49,512 bases of DNA, taken from Thermomicrobiales bacterium. GTDB taxonomy: Bacteria; Chloroflexota; Chloroflexia; Thermomicrobiales; UBA6265. The position numbers and the translations under genes are program-made. The DNA is taken from NCBI GenBank assembly GCA_020432165.1, contig JAGQGU010000047.1, positions 1-49,512 on the forward strand, read 5' to 3'. The notes below the pieces were generated by a model that made no database searches, had not been told where the DNA came from, and worked only from the letters and a program-made list of their open reading frames with translations. Numbering within the stretch: position 1 is the stretch's first letter; each line of letters starts with the position of its first letter. This document shows positions 34,387 to 43,288 of this stretch, in pieces.

Positions 34387-35502
34387 ATGCATCAATGGGT
34401 ATGGTCCGCCCAGGTGGGACTTCTGCTGGGAACGATCACCTTCGTTGTAGCCTTTGTTCCGATCCTGATGCTGCAGTACCGACGATATGGACGCATGAGT
34501 TTCATGCGTATGCTCGGTGCGGCAGCCACGGCCATCTACATCACCGCCATCGCCAGCTATACCTGGCTGCCGCTACCGGAGCGTTCCGCTGCCTGGTGCG
34601 CCCAGTTCGGGATCGATGAAATCAACACCACGCCCTTCGCCTTTCTCGATGAATGGAGACCTCTCGTTCAGGAAATCGGTATCCGTCATGCCTTGCGAAC
34701 CGCGGTTGTGCTACAGGTGGTTTTCAATGTGGTGCTGTTCATCCCCTGGGGCATCATTGCCCGACGATTTATGCAGATGCCATTCATTCTGGCGGTCGGC
34801 AGCGGATTCCTGGCATCGCTCTTTGTGGAAGCAACTCAGGCGACGGGCCTTTGGGGGATCTACGATTGCGCGTATCGATTTGCAGATATCGATGACCTGA
34901 TTATGAATACTGCCGGGGCATTTATTGGCGCCGTCATCGCTCCGGTTGTGCTCTTCTGTATGCCGCGCACGCACACACTTGTAGCGACCCGCGCTCAACC
35001 GCGGCCAATCACCATCTGGCGCCGCTATGCCTCAATGCTGATCACGATGGTCACCGTTGTTGGCGGTAACTTTGCGGCGATTGTGGTGGTGCGCATGGGT
35101 ATGTTGGTCATCGAGCGGCCGATAGGTGATTCCCTTGCGATCAGTCTTGAACGCCTGGCCTCCCTGCTGATCGTCCTGACTCTATTCTATCTGCCTGCCA
35201 TCGCTGGATCCGGCAATATCGGCATGATGGTGACCTGGCTGGCACCTCGCTGGCTCGACGAACACAACCAACTGCAGAAAGGTCCGATGTTGCTCCGAAT
35301 CATGCGTGCCAGCGTGGTTGGGTTGCCCTACCTGATCACGACATGGGGCGATTGGGCCTTCTTCAACCTGTTGTTGTGGGTGGCTGTGGTGCTGTCGCTT
35401 ATCATGGTGCCTTTTACGAGTGAGCGACGATCCTTCTCCTGTCTGGTGACAGGTGGAACGCTGGTGGACACTCGTGAAGGGCGACTACATCCCGCTGAGT
35501 AG
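34387..35502 (+). CDS. VanZ-RDD fusion membrane protein
   Basis: 371 residues. Residues ~1-195 are VanZ-like: helices with YTWLPLPE, NVVLFIPWG, SLFVEATQAT and RFADIDDLIMNTAGAFIGA. Residues ~210-365 look like an RDD domain: RRYASMLITMV near its start, two further helices, and a terminal [12 protein letters not shown]. VanZ proteins confer low-level teicoplanin resistance in enterococci, and RDD proteins are implicated in transport; the fused form has no settled function. It begins three bases after the MMPL stop. Its 3' end overlaps the convergent meaB gene by 18 bases. Confidence 0.78.
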   Translation: MHQWVWSAQVGLLLGTITFVVAFVPILMLQYRRYGRMSFMRMLGAAATAIYITAIASYTWLPLPERSAAWCAQFGIDEINTTPFAFLDEWRPLVQEIGIRHALRTAVVLQVVFNVVLFIPWGIIARRFMQMPFILAVGSGFLASLFVEATQATGLWGIYDCAYRFADIDDLIMNTAGAFIGAVIAPVVLFCMPRTHTLVATRAQPRPITIWRRYASMLITMVTVVGGNFAAIVVVRMGMLVIERPIGDSLAISLERLASLLIVLTLFYLPAIAGSGNIGMMVTWLAPRWLDEHNQLQKGPMLLRIMRASVVGLPYLITTWGDWAFFNLLLWVAVVLSLIMVPFTSERRSFSCLVTGGTLVDTREGRLHPAE

Positions 35503-36447
35503 TTCATCGGCGGCGCGAGCAGCAGTCAGATTGCGTGATACCACTCGGTCAATCAGTGCTTCCAGATGGTCGTGATTCTGCTCGCTTAATCGACCCAGCA
35601 GCCCCTGCTGTACGCGCACCGAGATCTCGGCGGCGATCATGGCGCGCACGCGTTGCGCACCATCACCAGAGGTCTGTAACCATTGCCGATGCGATGCGAT
35701 GGCCGTCGTGAGATTGTCGATACCATCGCCGGTAATGGCGCTCGTGCGAACAACCGGAACTTCCCAGCCGCCAACCTCGCTGCCGGCCGCAAGCCCGATC
35801 ATGCGGATATTGCGGAGATCGCGCGCCAATTCGGCTGCTTCGGGACGATCTCCCTTGGTCACAACCAGCACATCGCCGATTTCGAGTGATCCCGCCTTGA
35901 GGCTCTGCACGCCATCGCCCGTGCCGGGGACCTGAATGAGCAGCGTCGTCATGGCCAGCGCAGCGATACTGACTTCGTCCTGTCCGGTGCCAACGGTCTC
36001 GATCACGATAGGGTCGAAACCCGCAGCATCGAAGGCGTGAGCGACCGCAAGCGTGTTCTGCGCGAGTCCACCACCGAAGCGACGGCTGGCCATGGAGCGC
36101 ACGAAGACACCGTCGTCCGCGAACCATTCCTGCATGCGGATACGATCACCGAGTGTTGCGCCGCCGGTGAGGGGAGAGGAGGGGTCGACCGCGATGACGG
36201 CCACCTGGCGGCCCTGTTTGCGCCAGGTGCGGATGAATTCGTTGACAAGCGTCGATTTGCCGCCGCCCGGCGGCCCGGTGATGCCGATGATATGGGCGTT
36301 GCCGGTGTGTGGAAAGAGCGTATCGAGTGCGCGTCGTCCGAGATCGGTATCGTTCTCGATGTGCGTCAACACCCGGGCGAGGGCGCGGCGATCGCCAGCT
36401 AATGTTGCTTCGGCGAGTGAAGGCTTCCGATCAGGGTCATCCTTCAT
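35485..36447 (-). CDS. meaB: MeaB/ArgK-family G3E-type GTPase (B12 mutase chaperone)
   Basis: 320 residues from ATG 36447; the frame runs further into the mutase gene but this ATG keeps the usual family length. P-loop GPPGGGKST (58-66), [20 protein letters not shown] switch region, [11 protein letters not shown] and the VVTKGD guanine-specificity motif are intact. MeaB protects and reloads methylmalonyl-CoA mutase-type enzymes during cofactor turnover. The 11-base overlap with the B12-binding subunit supports that partnership. Chaperone function is inferred from family and context. Confidence 0.9.
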   Translation of the reverse strand: MKDDPDRKPSLAEATLAGDRRALARVLTHIENDTDLGRRALDTLFPHTGNAHIIGITGPPGGGKSTLVNEFIRTWRKQGRQVAVIAVDPSSPLTGGATLGDRIRMQEWFADDGVFVRSMASRRFGGGLAQNTLAVAHAFDAAGFDPIVIETVGTGQDEVSIAALAMTTLLIQVPGTGDGVQSLKAGSLEIGDVLVVTKGDRPEAAELARDLRNIRMIGLAAGSEVGGWEVPVVRTSAITGDGIDNLTTAIASHRQWLQTSGDGAQRVRAMIAAEISVRVQQGLLGRLSEQNHDHLEALIDRVVSRNLTAARAADELLSGM

Positions 36448-36859
36448 CGTCGTCTCGAGTGGGAGCGTGATCGAGCACGTACTGCACGCAGACTTGCAGT
36501 TTGGTACCAGGACCAAAGACCTCGCCGATACCCATCTCCTTGATGGCGGGGATATCTTCCTCCGGAATGGTGCCACCGGCGATGACAAGAGCGTCATCGC
36601 GCCCGACCGTTTTCAGGGCATCCATGATGGCAGGAAAGAGCGTCATATGCGCGCCGCTGAGAATGCTGAGTCCGATAACATCCACATCCTCCTGTAACGC
36701 AGATGTGGCGATCATTTCGGGTGTCTGAAAGAGGCCCGTATAAATCACTTCCATACCAGCATCGCGAAAGGCGCGCGCCATTACCTTGGCGCCACGGTCA
36801 TGTCCATCCAGCCCTGGTTTTGCCACGAGCATGCGGATGGGACGATTGCGTTCACTCAT
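36437..36859 (-). CDS. Methylmalonyl-CoA mutase-type B12-binding subunit
   Basis: 140 residues, the size of a stand-alone cobalamin-binding subunit. DGHDRG (residues 18-23) gives the axial His20; LSILSGAH and [12 protein letters not shown] complete the B12 pocket (SxL ... GG motifs). The large substrate-binding subunit of the mutase is not in the window, so the holoenzyme must be completed from elsewhere. Methylmalonyl-CoA mutase or another acyl-CoA mutase (ethylmalonyl, isobutyryl) are all possible. Its ATG directly follows the TAG of the dehydrogenase gene. Confidence 0.9.
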   Translation of the reverse strand: MSERNRPIRMLVAKPGLDGHDRGAKVMARAFRDAGMEVIYTGLFQTPEMIATSALQEDVDVIGLSILSGAHMTLFPAIMDALKTVGRDDALVIAGGTIPEEDIPAIKEMGIGEVFGPGTKLQVCVQYVLDHAPTRDDDEG

Positions 36860-37726
36860 CTAGCGACCCTCCTCGTAGCTAAAGAATCCTCGTCCTGTTT
36901 TTTTGCCAAGCGTACCTGCCACCACCATTTCCTCGAGGATGACTGCAGGAGCATATGTATCTCCCAATTCACTGTGAAGCACACGCATGATGTCCAGAAC
37001 CACATCGATTCCGATCAGGTCAGCCAGCGCCAATGGTCCCATAGGGTGACCAGCGCCGAGCTTCATGGCGATATCGATATCAGTGGCGGACGCAACGTTG
37101 TCAGCCAGCGCGCGTGCTGCCTCGTTGATCATGGGAATGAGAATGCGATTGACGATGAACCCTGGCTTATCTGCTGATCGCACCGCAGTCTTGCCCATAC
37201 TCTCAGCGACACCGACGACGGCATCCACAACCAACGGATCGGTCTGATCACCGGCGACAACTTCTACCAATGCCATGCGTGGCACCGGATTGAAGAAGTG
37301 CATACCGATGAGTCGGCCTGGTTGATCGACAAATCCGGCGAGAGTGCCAATGCTGAGGCTGCTGGTGTTGCTGGCAATGATCGTTTCCGGGGTAACAGCG
37401 CGAGAGATCGCCCGGAGCACAAGCTGCTTGATCTCCAGAGTTTCCGGCACCGCCTCTATCACGAGTTGGCAGCTCGCCAATGCGGCATAGTCCGTACCGC
37501 CACTAATCGCAGCCAGTGTGGCATCCCGTTGTTCCAGGGTGATTTTGCCGCGCACGATACCTGCATCGAGATCGTTCTCGATACGCGAGAGACCACGTTG
37601 GACAAACTCTTCCCTGGCATCGATGAGGATGACCGTGTAGCCGCTGGCTGCAGCGGTCTGCGCGATGCCCGCACCCATTGTGCCAGCGCCCACGATTCCG
37701 ATGGTGGTAATGCTTGTCATGCTCAC
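36860..37726 (-). CDS. 3-hydroxybutyryl-CoA / 3-hydroxyacyl-CoA dehydrogenase
   Basis: 288 residues, the usual length for single-domain 3-hydroxybutyryl-CoA dehydrogenase (Hbd/MmgB). The N-terminal VGAGTMGAGIA NAD-binding turn, VIEAVPE, the NTSSLSI catalytic Ser/Asn segment, GMHFFNPVP with the catalytic His, and KPGFIVNRIL are visible; the C-terminal domain ends with KTGRGFFSY. It oxidises 3-hydroxyacyl-CoA with NAD(P). It overlaps pth by four bases and abuts the B12 subunit gene, linking it to acyl-CoA metabolism. Confidence 0.92.
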   Translation of the reverse strand: MSMTSITTIGIVGAGTMGAGIAQTAAASGYTVILIDAREEFVQRGLSRIENDLDAGIVRGKITLEQRDATLAAISGGTDYAALASCQLVIEAVPETLEIKQLVLRAISRAVTPETIIASNTSSLSIGTLAGFVDQPGRLIGMHFFNPVPRMALVEVVAGDQTDPLVVDAVVGVAESMGKTAVRSADKPGFIVNRILIPMINEAARALADNVASATDIDIAMKLGAGHPMGPLALADLIGIDVVLDIMRVLHSELGDTYAPAVILEEMVVAGTLGKKTGRGFFSYEEGR

Positions 37727-38421
37727 GCCCCGGTTGGTTCTTCTAGCAATGATGGTACGCCATTTATCGCGTTCATTGTGGCTAACAGGCCGTCATTCAG
37801 CCACATTTCGAGTGTGTCTGCCGCAGTTGCTACGACTTTGGGTACGAACGGAGATTCCTCAGTCGAGAAGGTACTCAACACGTGTCCGATAGCCTGACCA
37901 CCGGCGTGCCGGGGGCGCCCAATACCAACACGCAAGCGAGGAAAATCGGTGGAGCCAGTCTCACGGAAGACACTCTTGAGACCGTTATGCCCTCCTGCGG
38001 ACCCATTCGGACGCAGACGCAGACGGCCAAAGGGGATATCCAGTTCATCGACGACCAGCATCACGTCCTGCGGCGACACCTTGTACCAGCTGAGCAGTTC
38101 ACGCACGGTGATACCGCTGTCGTTCATGAATGTCTGCGGCTTCGCCAGCACCACTTTGTAGCCCTGCCAGGTCACCTCCGTGATTTCGGCGTGGAATCGC
38201 TTCTTGGCGGCGGGGGCATTATGTCGTGAGGCGAACTCATCGATCACCATCCAGCCAGCGTTATGGCGCGTGTGCGCGTACTTCTGACCTGGATTCCCCA
38301 GACCCACGATGATGCGCGTGGTGGCGCGTGCATACATATCGTCAACTTCCTCAACATCAATCTCGGCGTCATCACGACGCAACCAATGCATGATACGCGA
38401 GAGCGGCCCTGATTGAATCAT
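37723..38421 (-). CDS. pth: Peptidyl-tRNA hydrolase
   Basis: 232 residues from ATG 38421, supported by GAAGGA six bases upstream; an ATG at 38337 gives a more standard ~204-residue protein and remains possible. IIVGLGNPGQKYAHTRHNAGWMV with the catalytic His, KPQTFMNDSG, DELDIPFGRLRLR and GGHNGLKS are the Pth signatures. It releases peptides from stalled peptidyl-tRNA. The chosen start adds an acidic ~40-residue N-terminal head absent from most Pth proteins. It heads the minus-strand operon with the acyl-CoA genes and is divergent from ycnI. Confidence 0.92.
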   Translation of the reverse strand: MIQSGPLSRIMHWLRRDDAEIDVEEVDDMYARATTRIIVGLGNPGQKYAHTRHNAGWMVIDEFASRHNAPAAKKRFHAEITEVTWQGYKVVLAKPQTFMNDSGITVRELLSWYKVSPQDVMLVVDELDIPFGRLRLRPNGSAGGHNGLKSVFRETGSTDFPRLRVGIGRPRHAGGQAIGHVLSTFSTEESPFVPKVVATAADTLEMWLNDGLLATMNAINGVPSLLEEPTGA

Positions 38422-38599
38422 GGTTTTCCTTCTTCGCGACCACATCCGTACGTGCTTTCCCCTACACATGAACCGGGCGCAACCAATGGACGTTCATAAG
38501 GTTATACCCCCTCCCGGAATGTTCAGTTGGGTTTCGGGTGGGCAGAATAGGGGAGGCTCCGATGTGAAGCCTCGATACGTCCGTCCAGGAGTTACAGGA
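38422..38599. promoter_or_regulatory. Divergent region between pth and ycnI
   Basis: 178 bases without a gene. CATAAGGTTATACCCCC near 38495-38512 resembles part of a CsoR-type copper operator (TACCC half-site), but the matching GGGTA half is not seen at the right spacing. AGGAG (38587-38591) serves ycnI. No firm promoter was assigned. Confidence 0.25.
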
Positions 38600-39163
38600 A
38601 TGATATGCGTCTCCGCGCTGCGCAAGGCAGCGCTTTCGGTTGTTGTCAGTTGTGGTATTGCTCTCGTCAGCGTGTTTCCCGCTGCCGCTCACGTGGGGGT
38701 GAAGGCGGATACAACAGCCGCCGGCAGTACCGCGATCCTCACCTTTGGGTTCAGTCATGGCTGCGGAGAATCGCCAACCACGGGTCTTACCTTCCAGATT
38801 CCGGAGGAGTTTACCTCGGTGAATCCAGTCTATGCGCCAGGGTGGGAGATTAGTTGGGAGACTGAGGATCTCGCGACTCCGGTCGTCAGTGCGCACGGCA
38901 CGGAGACGACCAGCCGCATAAGCACTGTCACCTTTACCGCCGATGAGCCGATTGTCACCGGAATCTATGCCATGGTCTCGCTGCGATTGACGTTGCCAGA
39001 GGACATGGCAGGCGAGACGATCTACTTCCCGGTAGTTCAGGAGTGCGAAGAGGGCGAGAATGCATGGATCGAGATTCCCGCAGACGGTCAGGATGCAGAA
39101 GAGCTGGAATCGCCAGCACCATCCATCAACGTCACCGACGCCGAGAGTGATGCGGGCCACTAG
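38600..39163 (+). CDS. YcnI-domain (DUF1775) copper-binding protein
   Basis: 187 residues from ATG 38600 (AGGAG eight bases upstream); the open frame to 38420 lacks a ribosome site. Residues 1-~30 are a signal peptide ending AAA, after which the mature chain starts with His (HVGVKADTTAAGS). YcnI-type proteins bind Cu(II) through this N-terminal His and a conserved Trp; GWEISWE provides Trp residues. The SHGCGESPTTGLTFQIPEEF segment is typical of the family. No C-terminal membrane anchor is visible. The stop overlaps copC-copD by 14 bases. Confidence 0.85.
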   Translation: MICVSALRKAALSVVVSCGIALVSVFPAAAHVGVKADTTAAGSTAILTFGFSHGCGESPTTGLTFQIPEEFTSVNPVYAPGWEISWETEDLATPVVSAHGTETTSRISTVTFTADEPIVTGIYAMVSLRLTLPEDMAGETIYFPVVQECEEGENAWIEIPADGQDAEELESPAPSINVTDAESDAGH

Positions 39164-40730
39164 TAGCCGCTCCATTTCACGATTGCGATGGGTCCACCTG
39201 GTGGTGGGCCTTTTCGCATTGCTCTTTGCCGGTAGCGTGCAGGCGCATGCGATGTTGGTTAGCAGCTCGATTACTGATGGAGCTCATTTCGATGCGTTTC
39301 CGACCGAGCTCGTGCTTACGTTTTCTGAAGAGGTGGGGCTGGTAGAGGGCGGCACCACACTTCATGGCAGCAACTTTGAGCCGATTGAGCTCTCGCCGAC
39401 CGCGACCGATGAGGTGGTCACTATTCTCCTCCCGGAGCAAGGCGATGGTGCCTATGCTGTGCAATGGCGTGTGATCTCGGCGGATGGTCACCCCATCTCT
39501 GGCACTGTGCGATTTACCGTGGGTGCGGATTATCTGGGTGAGAGTGCGTCGGTCGATCAGCCCTTGCCAGATTGGTTCGATTTCCTCAGCCAGATGAACA
39601 CCGGATTGCTCTATTTGGGCCTCCTTGCAGCGAGCGGGGTGGTAATTACGGGCTGGTTTGTCGCACGTGATGCAACGGCGGACATATGCCGGGTGGCACG
39701 ACGTTCCATGACGATGGGACTGTTGGCTGCTTGTGTGCAATTGCCACTCGTAGCCATAGCTCAACGCGGAGAGTTCTTCGATAGCCTGAACGAACTCATG
39801 TCTGGAATACTGGCGCTCGATTGGTCGCTTATGCTGCTGCCGGTGATGCTCCTGGCGGCAATAGTGCTTTCCCGCTATCCGATCGTCTTTCTCGTACCTC
39901 TTTTGGGCGCGCTGGCGATGCTGTTGCTCACCGGTCATACCCGCAGTGGCGATCCGATGTGGCTGATGATGCTCTCTGATGGTGTGCATATTTCTGTCGG
40001 TGCGATCTGGCTGGGTGGCCTTATTGTGCTCACGTTAGGTCTTTCAGGTCGATGGTTTCGATCTGCGTTTGCGACGCCAAACATACCGGTTGCGAGGTTC
40101 TCGGCGCTGGCTGCATGGTCAGTAAGCGCGTTGGCGATAACCGGCGGCATCATGGCCTGGCGCATTCTCGATTCCTGGGATGCGCTGTTTCAGACTGCCT
40201 ATGGCCAAACGCTGCTTATCAAAGTTGGTGTGGTCCTGTTGGTGATGGTAATAGCAGGCGTCAATCGCTTCTGGCTGTTGCCACGCACATCAATGGCATG
40301 GTTACGCAAACTTGTGTTGGCGGAACTGGTGCTGCTCATTGTTGTTACCGGTGTCACTGGTCGTCTCGTCAATCTCGATCCGAATGTACAGGCTGCTACT
40401 TCTGAGGTGCTCTATCAGGGGCAGGTTGATCTTGGCAAAGGCTACCTGGTGGAGCTTTCGGTCATCAGCGATGACGGTGAGATAACAGTTACGGCTCAGA
40501 TGAGTGATGACATGGGTATGGTGGTTACTCCAGTCGAATCCCCCGTAGTTGCCTGGAGCCTGGACGCGCAGAGCTTGGGACCGCTGGATCTGGAGTTGGA
40601 GTCGACCGCAAACGGCGATGAAGGGGCAATCATTCTGCCGGTGGAGGGTAGCTGGTCGATGGATATCAGCGTCCGTGTCGATCGGTTTACAGAATTACAT
40701 ACATCCTTGCAGATTCAGACCAATCCGTAG
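39150..40730 (+). CDS. CopC-CopD fusion copper transport protein
   Basis: 526 residues from ATG 39150, inside the end of ycnI. A signal peptide ends ...VQA, and the mature HAMLVSSS start with its N-terminal His is the CopC Cu(II) ligand; SADGHPISG supplies the further His and Asp. Residues ~150-440 contain about eight CopD membrane helices (VWWL-type motif replaced by GAIWLGGLIVL). A C-terminal extracytoplasmic domain of ~90 residues follows. Such fusions with YcnI are a common copper-uptake or delivery module in Gram-positive and related bacteria. Direction of transport is inferred from the family. Confidence 0.87.
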   Translation: MRATSSRSISRLRWVHLVVGLFALLFAGSVQAHAMLVSSSITDGAHFDAFPTELVLTFSEEVGLVEGGTTLHGSNFEPIELSPTATDEVVTILLPEQGDGAYAVQWRVISADGHPISGTVRFTVGADYLGESASVDQPLPDWFDFLSQMNTGLLYLGLLAASGVVITGWFVARDATADICRVARRSMTMGLLAACVQLPLVAIAQRGEFFDSLNELMSGILALDWSLMLLPVMLLAAIVLSRYPIVFLVPLLGALAMLLLTGHTRSGDPMWLMMLSDGVHISVGAIWLGGLIVLTLGLSGRWFRSAFATPNIPVARFSALAAWSVSALAITGGIMAWRILDSWDALFQTAYGQTLLIKVGVVLLVMVIAGVNRFWLLPRTSMAWLRKLVLAELVLLIVVTGVTGRLVNLDPNVQAATSEVLYQGQVDLGKGYLVELSVISDDGEITVTAQMSDDMGMVVTPVESPVVAWSLDAQSLGPLDLELESTANGDEGAIILPVEGSWSMDISVRVDRFTELHTSLQIQTNP

Positions 40731-40864
40731 AACCGGTCCGCATGATTCGGCGTACATCCATGTGAGGCGCAAAGGTCGGATTCCTGCGCCATCGCCGTTG
40801 GGGGTCAACGACGATCTCAACAGGAGTACAGGGTAATGACAAACGTAATGATCGGGGTGGATCA

Positions 40865-41068
40865 ATGATGACCAGCTCCGGCGATCTCATAAATCACGAG
40901 ACATTCTGGCTGGCCGATCAGGACGATGTGCGGCATCTCCTCAGCGATTTGCGCGTGTTCGGTTATGCCGAACGGCTTATTGCTGAAGAAGAAGCACTGG
41001 AAATCGGCGCTGATCGCACCATATACGAAGTTCGGATTCGCAGACACATTATTGGCAACGGGCGTTAG
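40865..41068 (+). CDS. Small acidic hypothetical protein
   Basis: 67 residues. GGGGTGG lies ~6 bases before the ATG pair at 40865. Codon use is similar to neighbouring genes, with a preference for GAT, CGC and GGC. No family recognised. The chain (WLADQDDVRHLLSDLRVFGYAERLIAEEEALE) looks helical and acidic, then basic at the end. An opposite-strand frame of 79 codons covers the same region and cannot be fully excluded. Confidence 0.45.
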   Translation: MMTSSGDLINHETFWLADQDDVRHLLSDLRVFGYAERLIAEEEALEIGADRTIYEVRIRRHIIGNGR

Positions 41069-41372
41069 TTTCGAACGATGACCTGATCCGACCCGGATCA
41101 TCGTCTACGCTCAGTCCACAATTTGCAGAAAAAGGGTGAATGACGGGTCACCTGGGAACGAGAGTCGGGGAAGGCTGAAAACCCCGGCTCTCGTGTTTTC
41201 TATCCACGCACATTTTAGGATGTAGTTGCAATCTACAACATCGGCAGGTGTTGCATCGATAGCGGATTTTGGCTGATACTCTCCCTTGGAACACGCACCG
41301 CAGGTTCAGGGTGTGCAGTACTGGCGACCCAAATCCTCCTGACACTTCAGGTGCACTTTCGAGGAGTCTCTC
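41069..41372 (+). other. Gap before tatA with a short reading frame and hairpins
   Basis: 304 bases. It holds a stem around 41076-41104 (GATCC/GGATC), a possible 12-codon reading frame at 41140-41178 preceded by AAAGGG, the terminator at 41159-41199 that overlaps that frame, and a GTAG/CTAC stem near 41221-41240. GAGGAG (about 41361-41366) is the tatA ribosome site. The arrangement of mini-ORF and terminator resembles an attenuator; simple termination of the upstream small gene is equally likely. Confidence 0.35.
41159..41199 (+). terminator. Rho-independent terminator upstream of tatA
   Basis: CGAGAGTCGGGG (41159-41170) pairs with CCCCGGCTCTCG (41182-41193) with one T-G pair, followed by TGTTTTC. 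Confidence 0.8.
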
Positions 41373-42059
41373 ATGTTTGGCATTGGACCACAGGAAATGG
41401 GGGTCATTGCGTTAATCGCATTGATCATCTTTGGCCCAGGGAAACTGCCCGAAGTCATGCGCGAGGCAGGTGCACAATACAAGAAGTTCAAGGGTCTCGC
41501 CGATGAAATGACTGGCGAGCTGAACAAGGTTACCGCCGAAGCCCGCAAGGAGCTCGATGGTGCCTTTGGTGATCTTGGTCCGGAGATGGAGAAGTCCCTC
41601 GGACTGGGTAGCGGTAAGAAAACCACAACGACCGCCAATCGGGCCACGACGACTGGCACGAAGAAGTCCACTACGACCAGCTCATCGACAGCCAAGAAGA
41701 CGACAACGAGCACAAGTACGAGTAGCGCCAAGAAGTCCACGACATCCGGCACCACCGCCAGCAAGACATCGTCCTCCGCGACGCCAAGTGCCACCAAAAC
41801 TAGCACCAAGCCGGTGGTGGCAACCAAGGAAGACCCTCTTGCGGATTTCGCTGGTTTTCAATCCGAGACACGGCAGACTAAAACTCGCAAGCGCTCTGCT
41901 GCACCGAGCGCCATCACCGATCTGACGCCGCGCCAGACGGCATCTGAGCTCGTCGCCGAGATCACGGCCGAGCCGGTGGCTGTTGATCTTGCACAGATCG
42001 ATGATCCGATTGAACGCGCTCGGGCTCGCCGACGCACCGCTGGCTACGCTCGTACCTAA
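41373..42059 (+). CDS. tatA: Twin-arginine translocase TatA/TatB-type protein with long low-complexity tail
   Basis: 228 residues. MFGIGPQEMGVIALIALIIFGPGKLPEVMREAG is the TatA/B membrane helix, FGP hinge and amphipathic helix, followed by ~40 more helical residues. Residues ~85-155 are almost only Thr, Ser, Lys and Ala, likely disordered. The C-terminus has an acidic-basic patch (DDPIERARARRR). TatA normally has 60-90 residues and TatB up to ~170, so the tail is unusually long. It would form the Tat channel or docking site; the Tat-like solute-binding protein at 16420-18039 is a possible client. TatC is not in the window. Confidence 0.87.
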   Translation: MFGIGPQEMGVIALIALIIFGPGKLPEVMREAGAQYKKFKGLADEMTGELNKVTAEARKELDGAFGDLGPEMEKSLGLGSGKKTTTTANRATTTGTKKSTTTSSSTAKKTTTSTSTSSAKKSTTSGTTASKTSSSATPSATKTSTKPVVATKEDPLADFAGFQSETRQTKTRKRSAAPSAITDLTPRQTASELVAEITAEPVAVDLAQIDDPIERARARRRTAGYART

Positions 42060-42067
42060 GCGTTCGC

Positions 42068-43288
42068 ATGATGAGAGCATCGCAGGCGATCGCCAGTTCC
42101 ACCGCGCTCAATGGCCGCTTCACCTTTAGCCTGTTGGCAACCGATGAATCGACGCTTGCCCGGCGTGGCGTGATCGAGACCACGCGCGGTGCAATTCAGA
42201 CGCCAGTCTTTATGCCGGTGGGTACACAGGCCACGGTGAAGACGCTGAACCCGCGTGAAGTGCGCGAGACTGGTGCCCAGATTATTCTCGCCAATACCTA
42301 TCATCTGATGTTGCGGCCGGGAGTCGATCTGATTCAGGAAGCCGGCGGACTGCATGCATTTATGCGTTGGGATGGCCCCATCCTGACCGATAGCGGCGGC
42401 TTTCAGGTCTTCAGTCTGGCGACCAATGCCAAGGTGACGGAGGAGGGCGTGCGTTTTGCGAGCCATATCGATGGCAGCAAACACATGATGACGCCGGAAT
42501 CGGTCGTCGATCTCCAGCTCGGCTACGGTTCCGATATCATGATGCAGCTCGATCACCTGATTGGCTTACCTGCCGAGCGTTCCGCTATTCAGGCGGCGAT
42601 GGATCGGTCATTTCGCTGGTTGGATCGGGCGGTCTCTCATTATGACCAACGCGATGGCAGCGCCAGTCGCTCTGTTCTTTTCGGTATTCAACAGGGTGGT
42701 ATGGAGGCCGATCTCCGCTCCTGGGCTGCCGGTGAGTTGGCCAATCATGATGTCGCGGGTTGTGCCATTGGTGGACTGAGCGTTGGGGAACCCAAGCCGG
42801 TGATGGCAGCCATGCTTGAAGCGACAACACCATACCTGCCAGCGAACAAACCTCGCTACCTAATGGGTGTTGGGAGTCCTGAGGATCTTTGGGACGGTGT
42901 TGCCCGTGGCGTGGATATGTTCGATTGTGTGCTTCCGACCAGAGCGGCCCGGAACGGTGCGCTCTACACTCCCGATGGCCGTATCAATATCAAGAACGCT
43001 TCCTGGCGTCATGTTCACGGTCCCATCGACGCATCATGCGACTGCGAAGCTTGCACCCAGTTCTCAGCTGCATATGTGCATCATCTCTTCCGAGCGGGCG
43101 AGGTACTGGGATTGCGACTGGCCAGCGTGCACAATCTCCGCTTTTTGGCGCGCCAGATGGAGGAGATGCGAGCGGCACTCGAAGCAGAGACTTTTGCTGT
43201 TGCATACGACAACTTCCAGAAACAATATCGACCCGTTGCCAATCCATCGCCGGTTGGTCCGGCACAAGTGCCGAAAGGAAAGCGATGA
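42068..43288 (+). CDS. tgt: tRNA-guanine transglycosylase (queuine/preQ1 insertion)
   Basis: 406 residues from ATG 42068 (ATG 42071 equally possible). It exchanges G34 for preQ1 in GUN-anticodon tRNAs. TPVFMPVGTQATVK, ILANTYHLMLRPG, the LTDSGGFQV active-site Asp, GIQQGG, GGLSVGE and DMFDCVLPTRAARNG (second catalytic Asp, ~residue 288) are all in order. CDCEAC plus a later His is the zinc site. It is the first gene of a coupled set: the acpS ATG overlaps its stop by four bases. Start lies eight bases after tatA. Confidence 0.95.
   Translation: MMRASQAIASSTALNGRFTFSLLATDESTLARRGVIETTRGAIQTPVFMPVGTQATVKTLNPREVRETGAQIILANTYHLMLRPGVDLIQEAGGLHAFMRWDGPILTDSGGFQVFSLATNAKVTEEGVRFASHIDGSKHMMTPESVVDLQLGYGSDIMMQLDHLIGLPAERSAIQAAMDRSFRWLDRAVSHYDQRDGSASRSVLFGIQQGGMEADLRSWAAGELANHDVAGCAIGGLSVGEPKPVMAAMLEATTPYLPANKPRYLMGVGSPEDLWDGVARGVDMFDCVLPTRAARNGALYTPDGRINIKNASWRHVHGPIDASCDCEACTQFSAAYVHHLFRAGEVLGLRLASVHNLRFLARQMEEMRAALEAETFAVAYDNFQKQYRPVANPSPVGPAQVPKGKR

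Noticed and set aside
38495-38560. CsoR-type copper operator upstream of ycnI
   Set aside because: Only a TACCCCC half-site is seen; the expected GGGTA partner is missing at the right spacing.
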